NCBI RefSeq assembly: GCF_021012795.1 | Contig: NZ_VFYU01000007.1 | Span: 1-64,000, forward strand | Length of the DNA stretch: 64,000 bases | Source: Psychrobacter sp. I-STPA10 | GTDB taxonomy: Bacteria; Pseudomonadota; Gammaproteobacteria; Pseudomonadales; Moraxellaceae | Direction of reading: 5' to 3' | Shown here: positions 46,699-56,111 of the stretch, one piece after another | Layout: the number at the start of each line of letters is the position of its first letter | How positions within the stretch are numbered: the stretch's first letter is position 1 | Program-made: the position numbers and the translations under genes | The notes under the pieces: model-generated | The model's input: the letters and a program-made list of their open reading frames with translations, nothing else | Databases searched by the model: none | Told to the model about the DNA's origin: nothing

Positions 46699-46908
46699 AT
46701 GGGACAAAAAAAAGAGATAGATAATGTCAAAATCACCAAAACAACTCATGCTAAATTATTACTACAACCCTTACCCATTAATGAAAATAAAAATATTTTG
46801 ACACGAGGTCAGCAGTTATTGGTGATACTTTCTGAATTTGATAAAGATTTTATTAAAAACCTAGAAAATAGAAATGATTTACCTATGCAAGATAGAGAAT
46901 CATTATGA
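46699..46908 (+). CDS. VapB-like antitoxin remnant
   Basis: 69 aa. The C-terminus (DKDFIKNLENRNDLPMQDRESL) resembles the tail of VapB antitoxins, which bind and block VapC. The usual N-terminal DNA-binding half is not recognisable. Its stop overlaps the ATG of a VapC-tail remnant at 46905. It is probably a decayed or recombined antitoxin gene. Confidence 0.5.
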   Translation: MGQKKEIDNVKITKTTHAKLLLQPLPINENKNILTRGQQLLVILSEFDKDFIKNLENRNDLPMQDRESL

Positions 46909-46991
46909 CCTATATGTTATTGGTTACTCATAATATTCTTGAATTTCAGCGAATAATTGGCTTAAAGGTTGAGGATTGGGTAACAGATTGA
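46905..46991 (+). pseudogene. C-terminal VapC remnant
   Basis: A 28-codon frame, MTYMLLVTHNILEFQRIIG then LKVEDWVTD, starts at an ATGA overlap with the VapB-like gene. It matches the last part of VapC toxins (LVTNN..EF.R..GL..EDWV). The catalytic part is missing, so it cannot be an active nuclease. The ATGA overlap is the junction expected of an intact vapBC pair, suggesting an internal deletion. Confidence 0.6.
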
Positions 46992-47059
46992 CAATATAAT
47001 AACTGTCAATATTTTGCTAATAATTAGCAACTCCCAACATACTAAAATGTATAAGACAA

Positions 47060-47737
47060 ATGACAAACTCTCAACCCACCAAAACCATCTTACTACACGG
47101 TCTACACCAAACCACATGGGTGATGCGACCATTGGCAAAACGCTTGCAACAAGCAGGATTTGATACCCATTGCCACCGTTACTACAGTCTAAAAAACTCC
47201 ATAAATACCCATAGCCAATCACTTAACAACTGGCTTAGCCAACACCATCACCCTCGTGACCCCATTAACTTAGTGGGGCATAGTTTGGGTGGTTTGGTGA
47301 TTCGAGACTTTTTATCTCGCTATCCACAGTGGCAGATTGGGCGTTGTGTCACTCTTGGCACACCGCATACAGGCAGTGTATCGGCTGACTATGTTAAGCG
47401 GCTATTCTCTCCTTTGGTTAGACAAGCCTATACAGGGGCATTAAATGGTGACACACCTGTACTTGCTGATGAAGTATGTTTGGGGGTAATTGCAGGTAAT
47501 AAACCACGAGGTGTGGGGCAGTTTTTTTTGCAAGATTATGTCAAGCGGCAACTGCTTGATGAAGACAAACGCCAGCACGATGGCAGCGTATTTTTATATG
47601 AAACTCGCCTGCCCAATGCCACTGACCACTTAATTTTGCCTGTATCACACACTGGTATGCTGATGGATAAAGAAGTGGCACAGCAGACGATTTATTTTTT
47701 AAATCATGGCAGATTTGATAAAGAGGCGACTTTTTAG
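47060..47737 (+). CDS. alpha/beta hydrolase, lipase-like
   Basis: 225 aa. The nucleophile elbow is GHSLGG (in NLVGHSLGGLVIRDFL), preceded by TILLHGLHQTTWVMRPLAKRL with an HG oxyanion-type motif. A C-terminal His lies in VSHTGMLMDKEVAQQ. The RCVTLGTPHTGS segment is typical of PGAP1/lipase-like hydrolases. No signal peptide. The substrate is unknown. The ribosome binding site is weak. Confidence 0.82.
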   Translation: MTNSQPTKTILLHGLHQTTWVMRPLAKRLQQAGFDTHCHRYYSLKNSINTHSQSLNNWLSQHHHPRDPINLVGHSLGGLVIRDFLSRYPQWQIGRCVTLGTPHTGSVSADYVKRLFSPLVRQAYTGALNGDTPVLADEVCLGVIAGNKPRGVGQFFLQDYVKRQLLDEDKRQHDGSVFLYETRLPNATDHLILPVSHTGMLMDKEVAQQTIYFLNHGRFDKEATF

Positions 47738-47773
47738 TTTTTTAATAATACAACCGTAAAAATACAGGGTTTT

Positions 47774-48352
47774 ATGAATCACCCATCTCAAAAAGATAAG
47801 CTTAATAAAAGATATATGCTCATTGGTCTTTTTTCCACTATCTTTGTTGCATTTTCATCTTATCGCAACTTTCAAATTCATGTTGTACAAGCTAATGAGC
47901 CAAAATTAATGCCCCTTTGGCTACTTGCCTTTGCAAGTGATAAGTCCGACATATCTGTCGATATATCCAACATAAACTTAGAAAACAAAAAAAACGATAA
48001 GAAAAACACTAAAGTAGACTATTGGGAAAAAATAGAATTAAAACAAGGAATGCCCATCGATGCATCAATTAATGATGAGCTGATGTTTAAATTTGATGCT
48101 CCAATAAAAAGCGCATTAACTCATCTATTGGTGGACTGTAAAAATCATACCTATCAAATACTCAATGCCAGCTACACTCTAGATAATGACAAAAAACGCT
48201 ATATGAATACTAACGCAACACCAACAGCAGCTAAACTGATTACGCCAAATACTGCTGCTTACTATAGTGCTGACACTGCCTGCTATTTAAAGGATTTAAG
48301 TATAGAAGATAGGTTAACCACAGTTACCACAACTGATGCACAAACTTCGTGA
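47774..48352 (+). CDS. hypothetical membrane-anchored protein
   Basis: 192 aa, not recognised. One N-terminal membrane segment or signal anchor (YMLIGLFSTIFVAFSS) precedes a periplasmic-looking domain with two Cys (LLVDCKNHTYQIL and DTACYLKDL) that may form a disulfide. The middle is Lys/Asn-rich. AGGG precedes the ATG. It follows the hydrolase gene by 36 bp and may be co-transcribed. Confidence 0.6.
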   Translation: MNHPSQKDKLNKRYMLIGLFSTIFVAFSSYRNFQIHVVQANEPKLMPLWLLAFASDKSDISVDISNINLENKKNDKKNTKVDYWEKIELKQGMPIDASINDELMFKFDAPIKSALTHLLVDCKNHTYQILNASYTLDNDKKRYMNTNATPTAAKLITPNTAAYYSADTACYLKDLSIEDRLTTVTTTDAQTS

Positions 48353-48416
48353 GTTTAAAAAAATTAGATTCAAATAAGCGATAATAAACTAAGACTGAGT
48401 ATTACCTAGCTGTTAT

Positions 48417-49787
48417 CTAGCCATTATCTAACAGTCCCATACCCATTTTTAACTCTTCTTTATGCTGCTCAATGACTGGTATTAAGGTATTGACCACCCA
48501 CTCTCGTCGCCACCCTTGCAGTCCTTCGGGTAGATGTTCAAGTGGCAGCTCATAAGCGACCACTTCATACAACTGGCTCAGCCACTTTTTACGCAGTAAT
48601 ACATTAGCGGGGACACCTATTTGCTGCTCATAGGCTTTAGTCGCCTGTTCAACTGCTTTACATAAAATCTTATTTTTGGAGCGATAAGGTGGCGTAATTC
48701 GGGCAGGTTGTTCAGCGGCACTCAACTGTCTAGCATCGTTCACGATGGTAAGTAGCTCTTCACCATATAAGCGCAACATACTGCGATACATTGAAGTTTT
48801 GTGTGCAAGCTGTTTCATATTCAGCGGCATCTCTACCACAATATCACGTACTGCTTGTTTTTTTAGAATAAAAGTTTTGGGTTGATTGGTTGCCCGAGCC
48901 AATGCCTCTCGCCATGCGGACACTGCTTGCAGCACAGCAAGCTGCTGCGTTGTATAACGATAATCTGCCATTGCCAGATAGGTTGCATCATCTTCAATAT
49001 TTGCGCTGTCATACAACTCTTTAGCATACAACTGACAATCCTCAATCACTTTGGATAACAAGCCTTGCTGCTCAAGCTGCTGCTGCAAAATATCATGTAA
49101 TGCCAACAGGTAGCGTACATCATCAATGGCATACTGCTCTTGCTCATACGTCAAAGGACGAGCCAACCAGTCTGACTGACTCTCACCTTTATCGACCTTA
49201 ATTGCTAGCTGTTCTGCTAATGCTTGCTGATAGCCCATTTGTAGCTGCCCTGTCAGATAAGACAGCGCAATTTGGGTATCAAACACATTCGTTAATGCTT
49301 CACACTTTGACAACAAATAAAAGATGCCTAAATCTTCACCACAGGCATGCCATACCATTAATGGCATCTCTTCTAATACCACCCAAAACTCACTCAAATC
49401 AAGCTTGGGAGCATCAATCAGATAGATAGCATCACCTGTATTAATTTGTACCAGTGCCAACTTAGGATAATAGGTATCCCGTTTGATAAACTCGGTATCC
49501 AAAGCAATGCGCTCGCATGTTTCTAGCACATCTAGACAGTTTTCCAAGTCATCAAAGCTACGCACCCAATATACAGGCAAAGTGGCTGCCTTTTGTAATG
49601 TGGCGTGGATTTGCTTAGCATTAATTGGTCTATGTGGGTTATCAATAACAGCGACTTTGTGCACCAGTTTTTCTACTGAATCTTCTGTTGGTTTTGCTAT
49701 TGAGTTGTTTGGCGGCGTAGGCTCTTTAGGAGCCGCCGTACTATGACTAGCGGGGGGTTTTGATGGTACATTTGGAGCAGTAGACAC
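48417..49787 (-). CDS. rnd: ribonuclease D with proline-rich N-terminal extension
   Basis: 456 aa; E. coli RNase D is 375 aa. The excess is a Pro/Ala/Ser-rich N-terminus (about 1-70). The exonuclease domain has DEDD residues: ALDTEFIKRDTYYP (Asp, Glu), WHACGEDLGIFY (Asp), and YAIDDVRYLL (Tyr, Asp). HRDC-type helices follow (SAWREALARATNQPKTFILK). It trims 3' ends of tRNA and other stable RNAs. It starts with GTG after AAGGAAC. Confidence 0.93.
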   Translation of the reverse strand: MSTAPNVPSKPPASHSTAAPKEPTPPNNSIAKPTEDSVEKLVHKVAVIDNPHRPINAKQIHATLQKAATLPVYWVRSFDDLENCLDVLETCERIALDTEFIKRDTYYPKLALVQINTGDAIYLIDAPKLDLSEFWVVLEEMPLMVWHACGEDLGIFYLLSKCEALTNVFDTQIALSYLTGQLQMGYQQALAEQLAIKVDKGESQSDWLARPLTYEQEQYAIDDVRYLLALHDILQQQLEQQGLLSKVIEDCQLYAKELYDSANIEDDATYLAMADYRYTTQQLAVLQAVSAWREALARATNQPKTFILKKQAVRDIVVEMPLNMKQLAHKTSMYRSMLRLYGEELLTIVNDARQLSAAEQPARITPPYRSKNKILCKAVEQATKAYEQQIGVPANVLLRKKWLSQLYEVVAYELPLEHLPEGLQGWRREWVVNTLIPVIEQHKEELKMGMGLLDNG

Positions 49788-49980
49788 AAATAAGTTCCTT
49801 TTTAAATAGAGTCAATTCCATATCACTAAAACCATCAAATTAATTCCTTTATATTGATAATCGTTCTAGTGTGATTTGACTATAAAAACTATCCCCACCG
49901 TTGTCAATAGCAAGTAAAGTTCATTAAATAAAGACATTTAACTAAAACTACCTGCTTCATTGATAATATAAAAAACGATA

Positions 49981-50574
49981 CTATAAAAAACTACGATTTT
50001 GTAATGCTTGTGTCAATGTCATGCTATCAAGATATTCAAGCTCCCCTCCCATTGGGATACCCTGAGCGATACGCGTGATTTTATTGACATGGTTTTTTGC
50101 CGCCTCACTGATAAAATGCGCCGTCGTCTGTCCTTCGACTGTCGTACCTGTCGCCAAGATAAGCTCTTCTATTGGCTCTTGCTTTAGACGATAAATAAGC
50201 TGCTCAATGTGCAAATCATCCGCATTAATGCCATCAAGTGGGGATAAATGTCCACCTAACACAAAATAACGCCCTCGAAAACCAGCAGTTTGCTCAACTG
50301 CCATCACATCAGCAGCGGTTTCTACCACGCACAATATGCTGTCATCTCGGCGTGGGTCTTGACAAATTGGGCATACCTTGTCATCACTAAAACTATGACA
50401 CTGCTGACATTCGATAATATCATGCATCGCCATATCCAGTGCTTGTGCCAAAGCAATACCTTGAGGGCGTTTTTGTGATAGCAGATGCAGTGCCATACGC
50501 TGGGCAGTTTTTTGCCCGACACCGGGCAGTACGCGCAACTGCTTGACCAGATTATCAAACTTTGGGGTTAACAA
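49981..50574 (-). CDS. recR: recombination protein RecR
   Basis: 197 aa from TTG at 50574, which has GAAGGAAG just upstream; TTG at 50592 would add six residues but has no ribosome binding site. Helix-hairpin-helix [16 protein letters not shown], zinc finger [16 protein letters not shown], and a Toprim domain ([15 protein letters not shown]). It works with RecF and RecO in daughter-strand gap repair. It usually follows ybaB; here a 430-bp gap with a MITE-like repeat separates them. Confidence 0.93.
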   Translation of the reverse strand: MLTPKFDNLVKQLRVLPGVGQKTAQRMALHLLSQKRPQGIALAQALDMAMHDIIECQQCHSFSDDKVCPICQDPRRDDSILCVVETAADVMAVEQTAGFRGRYFVLGGHLSPLDGINADDLHIEQLIYRLKQEPIEELILATGTTVEGQTTAHFISEAAKNHVNKITRIAQGIPMGGELEYLDSMTLTQALQNRSFL

Positions 50575-50674
50575 TAGACTTCCTTCAAACAATCGTTAAT
50601 ATAGAAGAATTACATGATAAATCAAGACATGATATGCAATACTGACACAGTAAATAAAAAATAGAATGGGTTCT

Positions 50675-50872
50675 AAAAAGTATGCTACCCGCTCTCTAAC
50701 CCTCCTCCAAGGGGGAGGGAACTATTCCCCCTCCCTGAGAGGCGTTAAAAAATTGCATTGCAATTTTAGCCTCGCAAGGGAATTTCTTTAAATAGAAATT
50801 CCTACAAGGAGGGGGCTAGGGGGAGGGCTGAGGCTATGGTAATTTATTAAAAATATCCACAGCATACTTTTT
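50675..50872. repeat. MITE-like element, family A copy 3 with nested insert
   Basis: Perfect 12-bp terminal inverted repeats AAAAAGTATGCT (50675-50686) and AGCATACTTTTT (50861-50872). The interior follows copy 2 (CCCTCCTCCAAGGGGGAGGGAACT, GGGGCTAGGGGGAG, AATTTATTAAAAATA). About 68 bp (50742-50810) are added here between GAGAG and GGGGCTAG. This insert holds a hairpin GGAATTTCT/AGAAATTCC. The rest of the ybaB-recR gap shows nothing else. Confidence 0.7.
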
Positions 50873-51024
50873 GAAACACCATCAAAAATAAAACGAAAAA
50901 TGACACAAAAAAGGGCAGATTTGTATCAATAACAACCCTACCCTCCTTTTCTTTCTTTTAGCTTTTCTTTTCGCTTTTTTTAGGTTATAGCTTTTAAGCT
51001 ATCAGGCTGCCTAATATGATAGAT

Positions 51025-51357
51025 TTAGCTAAATAAACCTTGCATTCCTGGTGGCAAGCCCATACCGCTGGTGGCTTTGGTCATGGTCGCTTCTGATAAC
51101 TCATCAGCTTGACGTACCGCATCATTAACGGCAGCAGCGATTAAGTCTTCAATCATATCGGGTTCTTCTTCCAATAAACTTGGGTCAATGCTCAAACGCT
51201 TGACCACATGGCGACCCGTCATGGTCACTTTTACCAAGCCGCTGCCCGCTTCTGCCTGTACTTCTTTAGTAGCAAGCTCTTTTTTGGCTTTTTCGACATT
51301 CTGCTCAACTTGCTTTTGCATGGTTTGCGCTTGTTGCATCAAGGCTTGAATATTCAT
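51025..51357 (-). CDS. ybaB: YbaB/EbfC nucleoid-associated protein
   Basis: 110 aa. Family pattern: [20 protein letters not shown], then [25 protein letters not shown] and [11 protein letters not shown] at the end. It binds DNA as a dimer. AGAGGA precedes the ATG. The usual upstream partner dnaX is not in this window; the upstream neighbour is a WG-repeat gene on the same strand. Confidence 0.93.
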   Translation of the reverse strand: MNIQALMQQAQTMQKQVEQNVEKAKKELATKEVQAEAGSGLVKVTMTGRHVVKRLSIDPSLLEEEPDMIEDLIAAAVNDAVRQADELSEATMTKATSGMGLPPGMQGLFS

Positions 51358-51547
51358 AGTATCCTCTGGTTTTATAATAAAAGATAATCTTAAGATTGAT
51401 GGCTATTATAACGAAAAACTGCCTATAAAAGCCAATTGTAAACCTTACTTGTATGTGCAACTTGTGTTTAAAGCGTACTGAATGAGTTAGTTAGACTGCA
51501 TTAAACCATCTATGGTTATTTAGCTTTTGTTATTTAACTTTTATTAA

Positions 51548-52954
51548 TTAATTTTGGTTTTGAGTCTGGCAAAGCGCGTCTATCGTAGTATCAGGAATGA
51601 CAATCTCCCCTTTGGCATTGACCACCACTTTTTTGTTACAGATAATTTTGGTAAAAATAATTTTTTCACCTTGTTTATTCACTATGGCATCTAACTGACA
51701 ATCATCATTAAACTGCTTAATTATCTGGTGATACTCATCAAAAAATACTGAGCCATCAATGAAAGGAATGATTATCTTTCCTGACATATCTATAATTGCA
51801 GTTTTGCCATCATTTTCTACTTTGAGCAGTTTATCATCATAAAAAGTAAATATCTCATCAAACTCAAATGGTATGATGATTTGCCCTTGCTTATTGATAA
51901 TGCCTGTCTTTGCATTTTTTTCAACTTTTAACAAATCATCATTTAAAAAAGGCATTGCAATATCATACTGTAAAGGTAAAACTATCTTTCCTGTATTATC
52001 AATCAAACCATCTTTATTATTTAATGTGACAATAGCCAAGCCATTTTTATCAAAATCATCTGCACTATCAAAATTGAGAGGAATAACAATTTCTCCTCTT
52101 TGATTAATAAAACCAAACTTATTATTTTTCTTAACATAAGCCAACGCTTGTGCTGAAAAATCACCTGCATAATCAAACTCAAAATCAATAATGACCTTTC
52201 CTGATGCGTTGATATAGCCATACTTGCCAGATTGTTGTACTTTGGCTAAGCTATTATCTATAAAGTTGCTGGCTGTGACATTGCTGACAGTGAAGTTACC
52301 CGCATCTTCATATATTGGATAGACTTTTATTTCTCCATTTTTATCTATAAAACCATATTTATCATCTTTTCTAATCACTGCCAATCCATTACTGGCAAAA
52401 TCACCAATATAATCAAACTGTGGCTTAATAACCCACTGACCACGTTGATTAATCATTCCTTTTTTATTATCTTGCTCCACTCTTGCCAGATTGTCATCAT
52501 CAAAAGGCAACGTAACATCAAATATAGGTGCAATGATAAATCTGCCTGTTTTATTAATATATCCTGATTTACCAAGTTTACTCACATTTGCCAAGCCATT
52601 GTTAGCAAACTCTCCAGCCGCCTCAAATTGAGCAGGAATCGCAAATTTTCCAGTTTTATCAATATATCCCCATTTGCCATTTTTTTTGGTTAATGCCAGC
52701 CCATTTTTAAAACTAAAAGCACTATCAATCCCCCTTAGCGTTATCACTCGATTACCAAAAATATCAAAATAAGCACAGCCTTCATTGTCTAAACAAAAAG
52801 GAATTAAGTCAGCATCTGCTATTTTTTTTATAGCAGTATCTGTTAATGCCGATGCCAATGATGATGGGCTAAAGAACATTGCTAGAGATGATGAGATGGA
52901 TAGAATGGTGCGGGTGAGATAGGCTTTGAGTTTTTGGTGGATTTTTTTAGTCAT
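51548..52954 (-). CDS. secreted WG-repeat protein 1
   Basis: 468 aa with an N-terminal signal peptide (YLTRTILSISSSLAMFF, cleavage after ASA). It is built of about ten WG repeats, e.g. KNGKWGYIDKTGKFAIPAQF and KDDKYGFIDKNGEIKVYPIY; some lack the Trp (KYGFI, KTGII), which is tolerated in the family. A cysteine-containing tail follows. Such proteins are likely beta-propeller-like binding domains in the periplasm or outside. A paralogue lies next to it. The ribosome binding site is weak. Confidence 0.85.
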   Translation of the reverse strand: MTKKIHQKLKAYLTRTILSISSSLAMFFSPSSLASALTDTAIKKIADADLIPFCLDNEGCAYFDIFGNRVITLRGIDSAFSFKNGLALTKKNGKWGYIDKTGKFAIPAQFEAAGEFANNGLANVSKLGKSGYINKTGRFIIAPIFDVTLPFDDDNLARVEQDNKKGMINQRGQWVIKPQFDYIGDFASNGLAVIRKDDKYGFIDKNGEIKVYPIYEDAGNFTVSNVTASNFIDNSLAKVQQSGKYGYINASGKVIIDFEFDYAGDFSAQALAYVKKNNKFGFINQRGEIVIPLNFDSADDFDKNGLAIVTLNNKDGLIDNTGKIVLPLQYDIAMPFLNDDLLKVEKNAKTGIINKQGQIIIPFEFDEIFTFYDDKLLKVENDGKTAIIDMSGKIIIPFIDGSVFFDEYHQIIKQFNDDCQLDAIVNKQGEKIIFTKIICNKKVVVNAKGEIVIPDTTIDALCQTQNQN

Positions 52955-53029
52955 TGTTATTATCTTTATAATATCAATTATATATTAAATAAAACTAAAA
53001 ATTTATATATAAAACAAATAATTCTAACT

Positions 53030-53064
53030 AAAAAAATTGGGTGTATAAACAACATACACCCAAT
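53030..53064 (-). terminator. intrinsic terminator of WG-repeat gene 2
   Basis: A perfect 11-bp stem ATTGGGTGTAT/ATACACCCAAT with a 7-nt loop. On the minus strand it is followed by T6. It lies about 30 bp past the stop at 53092. Confidence 0.88.
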
Positions 53065-53091
53065 CTTAGTCAGATTCAGCAAGATAATGGA

Positions 53092-54525
53092 TTAATATGA
53101 AGCTATAAATGGATTTCTACCCACTTGTGAACAATAAGTTTCGCCATATTTGTTAGTTTCTGTATTTTTAACAGATACACGCCCAGTTTTAGCTGAGAAG
53201 CCTGTGACAACAAATGTAGTACTGGTTTCAAAGGCACTAGAAAACATCGTACCACCCACAAGATGCCGCCCTCGAAAAGTCTTTCCTACATACACATGGT
53301 CACATTCCCTACTATTACGTTCTTCTTGTTTTTTTGCTTCTTCGGCTTGACGACGTTGTTCAGCTTGTTGCTGCTCTTCAGCTACCTTACGGTTAGCTGC
53401 TTCTTTACATATTTGTTGTTCAGTTTTCTTGGGTAAAAGTATGGCATCTTTATTATTGGTTAATACCTTGGTATTACATATAGTTTTTGTAAATAATATT
53501 TTATTACCTTGTCTATTAAATACAGTGCCATCATTATCATTTTTAATAAAATTATTACTATATACTGTATATTCGTTCAATGAAAAAGGAACTACTTTGT
53601 TACCTGCTTCATCAATTATATAATATAGTCCATCTTTTTTAACGCTCGCCAAATCATTTTCTAAAAATGCTTTTTCTTCATCAAATTGTAAAGGGATAAC
53701 TACTTTTCCAGATTGGTCAATAAACCCCCATTTACCACTTCTTTCTACTCTTGCCAAACCATTTCTTGAAAAACCTTTAACCATATCAAATGCTAAAGCT
53801 TTGACAATTTCACCTGATTTATTTACCAATGCAAACTTATCATCTGCCTTATTTTGCACCATACCAAAACCTTTAATTCCAAAGTCTCCAGCAACTTTAA
53901 AATGTATGGGTGTCACCTCTTTACCCGTACTATCCATATGCCCCCAATTATCGTTTTTTTGAGCTGACATAACACCATTAACAACTGGATAGACTAAATT
54001 AAACTGAAATGGCACAACTGTCCTACCCGTTTTATCTATTACTCCCCATTTATCATCTTTGGAAACACTGGCAACACCATTTTGGAAACTATAGGCATAT
54101 TTAAACTGATAGGGTATAACTAACTTTCCTGATTTATCAATAAAACCCCATTGACCATCTTTGTAAACAGCAGCCAAACCTTCACTAAAGCCTTTTTTTG
54201 TCACGCTATACTCCATAGGCCCAACATAGTCATATTGAAATGGAATAACTAGCTTTCCTGATTTATCAATAAAACCCCATTGACCATCTTTAGAAACAGC
54301 AGCCAAACCATTATCTGTAAAATTATAAACAGAATCAAAATTAAGCGGCTTTATCACCTGATTTCCTGATGTATCAAAATAAGCACATTCACCGCCTAAA
54401 CAATATGGCATTAAGTCTGTATTTGCCATTACCAATGGGCTAACTGCCATTGTTAGCATCGCTGAGAGCGACAGCATGGTGCGGGTAAGGTAACTCTTAG
54501 CTTTACTTGGTATCTGAGGGCTCAT
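53092..54525 (-). CDS. secreted WG-repeat protein 2
   Basis: 477 aa, signal peptide (cleavage near VMANT), then about eight WG repeats such as KDGQWGFIDKSGKLVIPFQY, which occurs twice almost unchanged. Unlike protein 1, a Gln/Glu/Lys-rich coiled-coil (about 385-415) leads to a unique C-terminal domain with two Cys (RECDHVYVGK and GETYCSQVG) and no WG repeats. AAGGAC precedes the ATG. The first 20 residues resemble those of protein 1, consistent with duplication and divergence. Confidence 0.85.
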   Translation of the reverse strand: MSPQIPSKAKSYLTRTMLSLSAMLTMAVSPLVMANTDLMPYCLGGECAYFDTSGNQVIKPLNFDSVYNFTDNGLAAVSKDGQWGFIDKSGKLVIPFQYDYVGPMEYSVTKKGFSEGLAAVYKDGQWGFIDKSGKLVIPYQFKYAYSFQNGVASVSKDDKWGVIDKTGRTVVPFQFNLVYPVVNGVMSAQKNDNWGHMDSTGKEVTPIHFKVAGDFGIKGFGMVQNKADDKFALVNKSGEIVKALAFDMVKGFSRNGLARVERSGKWGFIDQSGKVVIPLQFDEEKAFLENDLASVKKDGLYYIIDEAGNKVVPFSLNEYTVYSNNFIKNDNDGTVFNRQGNKILFTKTICNTKVLTNNKDAILLPKKTEQQICKEAANRKVAEEQQQAEQRRQAEEAKKQEERNSRECDHVYVGKTFRGRHLVGGTMFSSAFETSTTFVVTGFSAKTGRVSVKNTETNKYGETYCSQVGRNPFIASY

Positions 54526-54673
54526 TTTTTTGTCCTTTTATTTTAGGATAATCTTAGTGATTCATTAGCTAATAACGATTGATAACAATAAAAAACATTT
54601 GGATAAAAAATAACACACAGACACCACAGTGGGCAACTGTTTTGTTAGCCAGTCACCCTAATAAACAGTCAAA

Positions 54674-55978
54674 TTACAAGCTATCCAACCCTCGCTGCAA
54701 ATCAGCAATGATGTCATCGACATCTTCTAAACCAACCGACAGACGGATTAAGCCATCAGTCACGCCAGCCGCTAGCCTATCCTCATCACTCAAGCGAAAA
54801 TGGGTAGTGGTTGCAGGGTGGGTAATGGTGGTTTTGGCATCACCAAGATTATTGGTGATAGACACCATCTGGGTGCTATCAATCACATGCCATGCTGCCT
54901 GTTTTGCTGATTTATCACCTTTTGCAGCGACTTCAAAGCTCATAATCGCCCCAAAGCTGTCCGCTTTATGATGCTGACGTTTGACCAATTCATGCGCAGG
55001 ATGGCTATCCAATCCTGAAAAATGTACGGTAGATACATTGGGGTGATTGTTTAAAAATTCAGCAACTTTATTGGCATTTTGGCAATGTGCTTGCATACGT
55101 AGATTAAGCGTCTCTAAACCTTTGCTAAATACCCATGCGTTAAATGGACTCATGCTAATACCGCCTGAGCGTACCACCACAAAGGCTTGCTGCATCAGCT
55201 CGTCATTACCAACGAGTGCGCCACCTAAAACACGTCCCTGCCCATCAATATATTTGGTCGCTGAATGAATGACAATATCTGCACCAAAATCCAATGGCTT
55301 TTGTAGGGCTGGGGTGGCAAAGCAGTTATCAACGATAAATAACGCATCGTGCTTATGCGCAAGCTCACTTAAAAACTGCAAATCAGCGATTTGCCCTAAA
55401 GGATTGCTTGGGCTTTCACAATATAATACTTTGGTATTGTCTTGTATTGCCTCTGCCCATGCGTCATTGTCAAAGCAGTCCACATAAGTAACTTCAACAC
55501 CATATTTAACAAAGTAATTATTAAACAAACCAATAGATGAGCCAAATAACTGCTTGGCTGCCAATAAATGGTCGCCAGCTTTAAGGTACGCCAAGCACAT
55601 GGTCAAAATTGCCCCCATGCCAGAGGCAGTAGCAACGGCACGCTCACCCCCTTCTAAGGCTGCCAAGCGGCGTTCAAACGTGCGCACGCTGGGATTAGTA
55701 TGACGTGAGTAAACATTACCTGTCCTACTACCATTAAAGTGGTCGGCAGCATCGGCAGCAGACTCATAAACATAAGAGCTGGTAGTAAAGATGGCTTCAT
55801 TATGCTCACCTTCATCACTACGATGATGCCCTGCTCGTACCGCAATGGTTTGCGGAGCAAAGCCTGCGTTTAGGTCAAGGGCATCATCTTGCCAGTTGCC
55901 ATCAAGCTGTGAGCTAGATGTTAGATTGCGACTGGCATTGGTCGGGTTATCATTTGCTTTATTGCTTGATTGCGTCAT
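54674..55978 (-). CDS. metZ: O-succinylhomoserine sulfhydrylase
   Basis: 434 aa PLP enzyme of the Cys/Met-metabolism family, making homocysteine directly from O-succinylhomoserine and sulfide. The PLP Lys lies in IHSATKYIDGQGRVLGGAL. The N-terminal AVRAGHHRSDEGEHNEAIFTTSSYVY and YSRHTNPSVRTFERRLAALEG are typical of MetZ. A Ser/Asn-rich start of about 25 residues is extra. Methionine gamma-lyase or cystathionine enzymes are close relatives, so the assignment is by overall pattern. Confidence 0.9.
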   Translation of the reverse strand: MTQSSNKANDNPTNASRNLTSSSQLDGNWQDDALDLNAGFAPQTIAVRAGHHRSDEGEHNEAIFTTSSYVYESAADAADHFNGSRTGNVYSRHTNPSVRTFERRLAALEGGERAVATASGMGAILTMCLAYLKAGDHLLAAKQLFGSSIGLFNNYFVKYGVEVTYVDCFDNDAWAEAIQDNTKVLYCESPSNPLGQIADLQFLSELAHKHDALFIVDNCFATPALQKPLDFGADIVIHSATKYIDGQGRVLGGALVGNDELMQQAFVVVRSGGISMSPFNAWVFSKGLETLNLRMQAHCQNANKVAEFLNNHPNVSTVHFSGLDSHPAHELVKRQHHKADSFGAIMSFEVAAKGDKSAKQAAWHVIDSTQMVSITNNLGDAKTTITHPATTTHFRLSDEDRLAAGVTDGLIRLSVGLEDVDDIIADLQRGLDSL

Positions 55979-56111
55979 ACTATACTCTCTCTATTTTTGC
56001 TAAATTTTTGGATATCATTTTGTATGTCATGGTTTTATGATGTCATAGCTTCATGGCGTGTGACCCAACACTGCTAGGCTGATGCTAGACTTAGGCTAGG
56101 TCAAAGCAAGA

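Noticed and set aside
46699-46991. A working vapBC pair
   Set aside because: The toxin is only 28 codons long without the catalytic acids, and the antitoxin lacks a recognisable DNA-binding half.
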